A stretch of DNA of 64,000 nucleotides from Rhabditoides inermis (lineage: Eukaryota > Nematoda > Chromadorea > Rhabditida > Rhabditidae). Made by a program: the position numbers and the translations under genes. Under the pieces are notes generated by a model, which had not been told where the DNA came from, did not search any database, and saw only the letters and a program-made list of their open reading frames with translations. How positions within the stretch are numbered: position 1 is the first letter of the stretch; each line of letters opens with the position of its first letter. The DNA lies in the NCBI GenBank assembly GCA_963966185.1, contig CAWZYM010000375.1, positions 504,211 to 568,210 of the forward strand, in the 5' to 3' direction. Below, one piece after another: positions 57,360-64,000 of the stretch.

Positions 57360-60300
57360 TCCCACCTTGTACGTGCCCATTTTGCTTTTCCGAAGTAGGG
57401 GCCGGAGGCGCGGACGGCCCCTGCCTCGAGCGTGTCGTCGGACAAGAGCGTAATGGAGAAAATGAATGGAAATGGAGATGGGCCGGGAACAAGTGCGAGT
57501 TGTGCAGTGTGTATGGGTCACTTGGGGGAGAATGTGATTGCATGTGCAACATGCTGGAACAAAACCAATGGGAGATGTACGGGAATGACGAGGGAAGAGA
57601 GAAAGAGGGTTGAGGAGGGAATGACGTCATGGGTGTGTTCTGAGTGTGAACTGCATGGCAGTCACTCAACTCTTCCCGATCTCGATGGACTCTTCTTTGA
57701 CAGTCCGCTCACTCGCCCTAAGGGGAAACGAGCTGTGCTGGAGAGTGTCGTAGTAGAGACGGGAGAGAGTGAGCCCCATTGTGTACGCATGATATCACTG
57801 AATATCAACGGATTGAGAGGGAAGATAGATGATTTGAGGAGAGTGGCGGATACGTACAAACCGCATGTTATTGGAGTACAAGAAACGAAGTTGGACAATG
57901 GGATCGAGAGCAAAGAACTGAAAGTGGCTGGATATGAACTGTTTCGGAAAGACCGGACAGCGGAAGGAGAGGGAGTGGCACTGTATGTGAACAGTGCGTT
58001 GCGCCCCTCGCTGGTGAAGGAAGAGACTTCTTTGGAATTAGTGGCGGTGAAATGCAGGGGAGAGAAAAGGAGTCAGTTCGTGGTGGCCTCAGTCTACCGT
58101 AGCCCGACTAAAGCTATGTCGGCAGCTAAGATTGAGGAGTTTGTGGATGAGCTGGACTCGTGGTTATCTCAGAGAGATACATCGATGGATGTGATTATCG
58201 GAGGAGATATGAATGTGTGTTGGAACAATAGTGAGTCGGCGAACCTCAAGGAGGTGTGCGCTGAACACTCGAAGCAACAAGTCGTTTCACACGTGACACA
58301 TCGAAACCGATTGATTGATATTATGATGGTGAGCCGGCGAGTGAGCATAGCTGGAGTGAAGCACCTCGCTCCTGTCGAGAAAGAACATGAACCCATCATG
58401 GTTGACACTTGCATTCGATGCGAGAATCGAAAGGAGAAGCCAGTGAAGGGCTACGATTTCAAGAAGGCAAACTGGACGGGTCTGATAGAGTTTCTTGGAA
58501 AAGAAGTGCGATGTGAGTGGATAGAGGATAGGAGTCTGTCGATTGATGACATATGGAGAAAGTTTGTGGATGTGGTTAAAGCGGGTATGCAGAAGTGGAT
58601 ACCGCTCAAAACATTCCGCAGGAGAAGAGGGTGCGAGTGGATGAGCGAGAGTGTCAAGACTTTGCAGCTGCGGAAAGACGCACTGCACAAGTTGAGCAAG
58701 GAAAGGGGAGACACAGAGGCAAAAGCTGCGTTTAGACATGCTCGAAAAGAGCTGGCTAAAGAGACAGCCAACGAGAAGAAGAATTTCTTTGATAAGAAGT
58801 TTGCCTCTGTAGAGTGTAGAGAGTCCCACAAATTTCTGGAAGACGATTGAGTGTCTGACAGGGAAAACGAAGGGCAAGGAAATCCCCGATCTGATTGACT
58901 CGAATGGGTAGATGGCTGTGTCAGATCAGCAGAAGGCAGACATGCTCATGGAGCAGTTTGTCAAGGTGGGAAACACAATGGAAAGTGAGATGCCGGAGAT
59001 TGCATCGGATGCGGAGAGAATCCCTCCCTGCTCGAGAGAGTTTGTGGAGAAGTACATACGAGAGGCATCCGAGCAGAAGGCGAGTGGAATAGATGGAATA
59101 ACTGTGCGGTTGTTGAAGAGGTGTGTGAAACCATTGACTGCGCCAATCGTGGCTATGATCAATCGGTGTCTACACGAGGAGAAGTTCCCTCGGGGATGGA
59201 AGGAAGCGGTGATATCACCCATTCAGAAAGTGGAACACCCACAGCACCCAGTCGATTTCCGACCGGTGTCACTGCTACCTATTGTGAGCAAGATGGCAGA
59301 AGAGTACGTGTTTGGAATGATGGTTGGAGAGGTTGACCGGCAGCTGTCTCCGAATCAGTTCGGATTCCGAAAGGGAAGGAGCACTGTGGACGCGGTACTG
59401 AGTTTCCAGTATGGAATGAGTGAATGCCTGCAGAGTTGTAAGAGGAAGGCTGCTCGGGCGGTTGCAGTGTTTTTTTTCGATATTTCGAAAGCATTCGATA
59501 CGATCTCTTTTGGACATTTGGTAAATGTTCTAAGACATGAATTCAATCTTGCAGATTCGTACCTCAGATTGATAAAAGATTATCTGTCTAACAGGAGGAT
59601 GCGAGTGCGAGTGAACGGGACCCTGAGTGAAGAGAAAGAGGTTGTGAGTGGAGTGCCACAGGGAAGTATCCTTGGACCACTTCTATTCAATTGTTACGTG
59701 AATCGAGTGGGGTGTATACAATTGAATGAAGGGGCGCGCATTGTTCAATACGCCGACGATACAGTATATGTCTCTCGGTATCTTACCGATGGAGACAAGG
59801 GGAATGCACAAAAAGATGTGGAGAAACTGAGTGGGCTCTTCTCAGAGATGGGAATGAAACTGAATGCGGGAAAGTGCAAGGTGATTCGAATGGGAGTGTA
59901 TGAGAAGGAACCAGATTTTGAGGTGAATCTGCATATTGGTGGAACAGAGCTCGAGTGTACTAGCAAGTACAAATATCTCGGAGTGGCAACTGATCCACTG
60001 ATGAACTTCAGTGGTCACGTGGCTGAGAGGGTGACAAAGGCTCGCCAAGCTATTGGTGCTTTGGTGCGAACTATGAGGAAGTGGGCTCCTCGAAGCGCCT
60101 TCGAGAGAGTGTACAAAGCGTGTATTGAGCCAGGACTGCTATATGCAGCAGAAGGATGGTTTCCTGCCAACGAGACCGACAGGGCAAGACTCGAAAGAGT
60201 GAATGTGCATGCAGCCAGGCTGGTGCAGAATGATTTCACGTCATCGGATGGCCGAGTGCTGGAGAAGGCTAAGTGGAACACGGTGAAGAAGACCGTGAGC

Positions 60301-60815
60301 AAAAGAAGGAGGGTGCTCATATGGAATTATGTGCACGGAGTGCGAGCCCCTCCAGATGGAATGCTGGTCCTGGTGTCGGACAGTGGAGTGAGAAGGACAG
60401 CACGCGGTGGCCACTCACTAAGAGTGATGGAGCCTGTGGTGACAAGTGCGAGACTGCACGACTACCCGGTAAACGAGTTGAGAAGGCTTTGGAATGCCCT
60501 ACCGGAGAAGGCTGTATTGGACGAGACCAAACAGTCGTTCAAGCGTGCTGTCAAGAATCTGTGAATTGTGACCGTCGGAGACGGTGTTTTATCTTACTAA
60601 CAGTTGTGTTTATCGACTAGCGTGCTTCAAAAGCACGTTAGTAGAACTAATCTAGTTCTCACAGTCGTTATAATCCAAGGCTCTGTCTTGTTTTCGGCTG
60701 AGAACAATTGGTACGGCTATATACTCTCTATGAGTAGTGAGATAAACGCAATACCAACAATAAAAAAAGTAGGGCTAACAAGGAGCAAGTTATTTTAAAC
60801 GGGGACTAGAGGAAA
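57360..60815 (+). mobile_element. Non-LTR retrotransposon LINE-D with PHD-like finger
   Basis: One long coding region (finger, endonuclease, RT) plus about 250 bp of 3' sequence with two hairpins: GACCGTCGGAGACGGT-type at 60567-60583 and CTAGCGTGCTT...AAGCACGTTAG at 60618-60642. 5' end not exact. Confidence 0.8.
57432..60564 (+). pseudogene. LINE-D protein: zinc finger + endonuclease + RT, one frameshift and one stop
   Basis: The first open part (57432-58850) starts with a Cys-rich finger CAVCMGHLGENVIACATCW ... WVCSECE, close to the PHD pattern although the usual His is not seen. PHD fingers read histone tails. The endonuclease follows: MISLNINGLRGKIDD, GVQETKLD, IIGGDMNVCW (GDFN variant) and KEHEPIMV in place of SDH. 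Near 58825 the frame shifts by one; after that an in-frame TAG lies at 58908-58910, then the RT runs open from 58912 to TGA 60562-60564 with DFRPVSLLPIVSKM, FFDISKAFDTI, SGVPQGSILGPLLF and VQYADDTVYVS (catalytic ADD). A single fused frame, rather than separate ORF1 and ORF2, is the notable point. Confidence 0.85.
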
Positions 60816-61535
60816 ACAAAAACAGAAGTGTGTAAACTTTTATCCGTTATCGCTCACATCTACTTTTATCCGTTATCGCTCACACCTGATCACTCACATC
60901 TTCTTCTTTTTTTTGTTTAGTGAGCGTTCTGCAAAGTCTAATGTCATTCTCTTTTTGGTCTCGCACACGTCAGAATGGCTAAACATTCAACATGCAAACC
61001 ATGTGATCTACGGTTGCACAACGAATGTTTACATCGAAAACAGCGCGTGACCTTTTTTTGTTTCGCAGAGAATCGTGAGCGTGACGTGTGTAGAATAGAG
61101 ATTGATCTCTCAACTGATCGTATCATTCATCCCACGCAGTGAACTGGAAATCAACTTATTACCGTTTCGACCATTCCGATGATTGATATGTTTCTACTGC
61201 AAATGACTGCGTTTTTTCCTCCACACAATGTTTATTTCAGTAAGTTTCTATAGAATCTGGTGTTTGTACTTTTTATTGGCAGCTCGTGTATGAATTGTAC
61301 AGTCGTTGGGTGAAAGCAGGTCGAAAGCAATGAAGAACAAATTTCAAAAAAAAAAGACAAACACGTAATTGTCGTAATGTGCAACGTCGTCTTTAAAATT
61401 CATCGTAATAAACTAGAGATTGTCAAAATTTGGATGAGCACCAAGAAAAAAGAAACAAAGAAATAGGAGGGAAAATGATTGAATAGGAGAAAAAAAGGAA
61501 CAATCAGGCAACAACACGGAAAATGTGAATATTGG
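60816..61535. other. No gene recognised
   Basis: Contains two direct copies of TTATCCGTTATCGCTCACA at about 60840 and 60866. Otherwise nothing supported. Confidence 0.4.
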
Positions 61536-61619
61536 TTACACGTTATAGGACAGGAAAACCGCGTCGCCAAACTTGTCGAGCTCGTCACTGTCATCTTCAA
61601 CTGCAATTTTCCACTATAC

Positions 61620-61668
<49 letters not shown>

Positions 61669-61867
61669 AAGAGAAGAGAGAAAGACAGAGAGAGAGAAAG
61701 GGGGAAAGAGAGTGGAACCCACCCTTGTCATACTCCTTTGACTCCTTTTTGCTGACCATCTCAGGGACCTCCTTCTCCTCTTTGTCCAGCTCCACTTCCT
61801 TTGTGGGCGCGGCCACAGCTAGGGAGAGAAGGGAGAGAAGTAGAAGGAGGAGAGGAAGGAGGCGCAT
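61536..61867 (-). CDS. Small secreted acidic protein
   Basis: Two exons, 61867-61723 and 61600-61536, joined in phase 1, give a 69-residue protein. The start MRLLPLLLLLLSLLSLAVAA is a textbook signal peptide, followed by a charged stretch (PTKEVELDKEEKEVPEMVS, KKESKEYDK) and an acidic end (EDDSDELDKFGDAVFLSYNV). No cysteines and no clear dibasic-flanked peptide except KK at one place. Identity unknown; a nematode secreted peptide or neuropeptide-like precursor is possible. The intron starts with GTGGGTTCC and is filled by a (CT)n run on this strand. The acceptor used is AAATTGCAG. Confidence 0.55.
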
Positions 61868-62847
61868 GCTGCGTATCTGAGATTATCCCATGAAATAATT
61901 GTCAGAGAGTTGCAAATATGCGGATATTTATCAGCGAAAACTGTTAATTCGATTGATATCACAAAAAAGCTCGCCGATAGAAGATGATGCGAGTAATTGA
62001 TGAAAAATAGTAATACGATTGTGCGTAGCAAAAACATTACTTTGTTTTTATTGTCACGTTAGAGTAGGAAGAGTGGTAAGAGGGATGTGCTGGAACAGAG
62101 AATACAGTACAATTTAAAATGGGTAAAGTCGCGTCAGCGATCGCTATAAGATACGGAAGTGGTAAGACAGAGCTATCACGCTAGAATGAAAGACAAATAC
62201 CACAAAGGGTTTCATAGCGTGTGATGGCGCGACCATCGACTGATCAGAGCGCGTTCACCCATTCAGAAGTGATAACGCATCTAACAGAACTGCGAAACGG
62301 TCATGATAAAAAACTAATAAAAAGAGACGAAAGAAATAGAGAGGGAAAACAAGTAAGGAACAGCTTCTGTAATCCAAAACGACAAAGTTCACACAATTGA
62401 ATTCTCAGACTGCGTGACAAATTCGAATCACACCTGAAACGTATGTAGGAAATAAACAAACAATGCGGAATCACACAATCACATGCGGCTCTAAATACTG
62501 AAAGTTGGGATACGAAGATGACGCGATCACGAGAAAACGTCATGACCAACACTTGTGGTGTGATGAACTGATAGAGAGACGGAGAAGTGGAAAAAAACTT
62601 CCCGGCCGATGGTAGATGAAACCTATGAAATCGATGCTGTCTCTGGACAGAGCGACTGGCTAACATCTCACGTAGCTGTCAGTATTACTTCATCTACTCC
62701 TATACCCTTCTCTCTCTCTCTCTCTCTCTCTCGCTCTCATCATCTGTGTTTTGGCCCTGGTACCGAGTGTAATACTTAATCAGCGTGAGCCCAAGCGACT
62801 GATTGCAGACGACCGACATTCTCGTTTTTGTGCGACATTTTGATTTT

Positions 62848-62890
<43 letters not shown>

Positions 62891-63203
62891 ATCTACCTCT
62901 ACCTCTACCTCTATCTCTATCTCCCTCCGCGTGCAAAATGAATGAAATTATTTATTCCGCAGTCGAGAAAAGATGCACACAACCATGCAAATGGGGGAAG
63001 AAAAGAAGACCCATAAATAACAGCAATGAAATATGGCAAATGTGAGCAGAAACATAAACTTCACAAGATGTGGCGTTGGAATCGAATTCAATCACAGATG
63101 AAGGGAAATATTTCTATTTTTTTCTTATAAGGAGAAGTTGGAGAGGGTAAACAGAGATGAAGGGAGAGACGGGGAGAGATAGGAAGGAGATAGGGGGCTC
63201 CGA
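61868..63203. other. No gene recognised; two CT microsatellites
   Basis: (CT)n runs at about 62709-62737 and 62850-62888 are 115 bp apart. No exon chain or repeat family supported. Confidence 0.4.
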
Positions 63204-63526
63204 TCATCCCAGTATCATTCCGAGCACCTGCTGCGTGGTGTCGAGTGCCGGGTTGCGTGCTCCGCCGCCGCCGCCGCGACCCCCACCCATCCCGTCCCGA
63301 CCTCCTAAAGAAAGTACGTGTATTCACTATCAGTCTATTCGAATCTTCTCGATGTAGTTCCGAGTGGTTGGAGGCTATAGTCGCAGGTCGCAAGAGATTG
63401 GCCCATGTCTGCGAAATCATTATTTGACTCGGCCTACTACGCTTTTTCAGGTTTGCTTTCTCCAATGAGCAGCATCTATGCTCTCACCTCCTCGTCCACC
63501 GAATCGGTCGCCCCTCCCGCGGCCGC
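63204..63526 (-). CDS. 3' end of an RGG-box protein
   Basis: Exons 63526-63488 and 63304-63204 join in phase 1 and end with TGA at 63204. The translation is GRGRGDRFGGRGGGRDGMGG, then GRGGGGGARNPALDTTQQ and VLGMILG at the C terminus. RGG/GRG runs are typical of RNA-binding proteins of the nucleus and nucleolus. The upstream exons lie to the right, beyond 63527 or outside the window, so the gene cannot be named. Confidence 0.55.
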
Positions 63527-64000
63527 CTGAAAACGTACACATATGCATTACGTTTCAGAGGTCTTTGATTTGTTTTATCATTTTTTCTGCCCCCAAAGAT
63601 AGAGCGTTCCAAATTGTGATTTCACCACATCACAAAACGAGTGAAACTTTGCGTTACGTTCACGCTACTTATATATTACATTTTGCGTTAATACGTTTCA
63701 GTGCGCGTATATTTTTGTTAGCATACAATTCGGGATATTCCGTTTCTCGTCTTGATTGGAAAAAAAAACCTCATGATCAAGTGATATTCCTATAGTACTT
63801 ATAAAACTCGATTGCCGAAGGTCCGTCTTCCTCTGATCTACCCAGTGCGCGAGCTTTTTGAGAATGGGGCTAGAGTTCATGTAGTGTAGAAAGGAACAAA
63901 GAACAAAAGAAAACCAACTGGATTAAAAAAAAACATGTCAGCTATTCACATCATTTCGTATCGTACGTATCGTTTCGTACGTACATACGATACGTCATAC
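63527..64000. other. Right edge; probable intron or flank
   Basis: AT-rich with no supported exon. The last 45 bases are a cluster of self-complementary CGTACG/TACGTA words. Confidence 0.35.

Noticed and set aside
63204..63526. Fibrillarin or GAR1 C terminus
   Set aside because: RGG runs alone are not specific, and the end NPALDTTQQVLGMILG does not match what I know of either.

Overview
The window looks like nuclear DNA of a nematode, probably a rhabditid-type free-living species. Introns are mostly 45-70 bp with TTTCAG acceptors. Two paralogous 7TM genes carry the ER..AT.....YE signature of the nematode Sra-type chemoreceptor superfamily. A U6 pseudogene ends as nematode U6 does, and several ATGs sit directly behind a TTTCAG site, as in trans-spliced genes. 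All exon models are mine, built from reading frame, splice phase and GT/AG sites; no similarity search was run.

Layout. 0.2-1.3 kb (+): a broken Helitron helicase. 1.55-2.83 kb (-): an RS-domain protein with a Q/P-rich tail made of tandemly duplicated exons. 3.46-5.89 kb (-): a 15-exon protein with acidic and repetitive basic C-terminal parts, two lesions near its start and another tandem exon duplication. 6-10.6 kb (+): a CR1/Jockey-like LINE that has landed in a minus-strand transposase gene (10.6-12.2 kb). 12.2-16.4 kb: perfect palindrome, TA microsatellites and a TTAA-flanked TIR element. 16.4-25 kb: isolated host-like exons (glycyl-tRNA synthetase, cytochrome P450 haem loop, unknowns), nested MITEs, a 0.5 kb hexanucleotide array, a decayed LINE and a tRNA-derived SINE. 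25.7-26.6 kb: broken LTR-retrotransposon gag/protease. 27.9-31.8 and 37.1-39.5 kb (+): two chemoreceptor paralogues separated by a minus-strand LINE (32.5-36.4 kb). 40-47 kb: SINE/U6 chimera, foldback MITEs, a Penelope-like element. 49.6-52.7 kb (+): an intact ten- or eleven-exon mitochondrial carrier with an ADP/ATP-carrier-type motif. 53.4-57.2 kb: two abutting giant inverted-repeat elements. 57.4-60.8 kb (+): a LINE with a PHD-like finger fused to its endonuclease. 61.5-61.9 kb (-): a small secreted protein. 63.2-63.5 kb (-): the 3' end of an RGG-box protein.

The best host genes are the carrier, the two receptors, the RS/QP gene, the secreted peptide and the RGG tail. Most of the rest is mobile DNA in several layers. 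The receptors share exon lengths exactly, which exposes one extra intron in the first and a one-base insertion in the second. No single clear new biochemical system was found; the most unusual material is structural: large palindromes, nested insertions with visible empty sites, exon/intron tandem duplications and microsatellites that start at splice donors.
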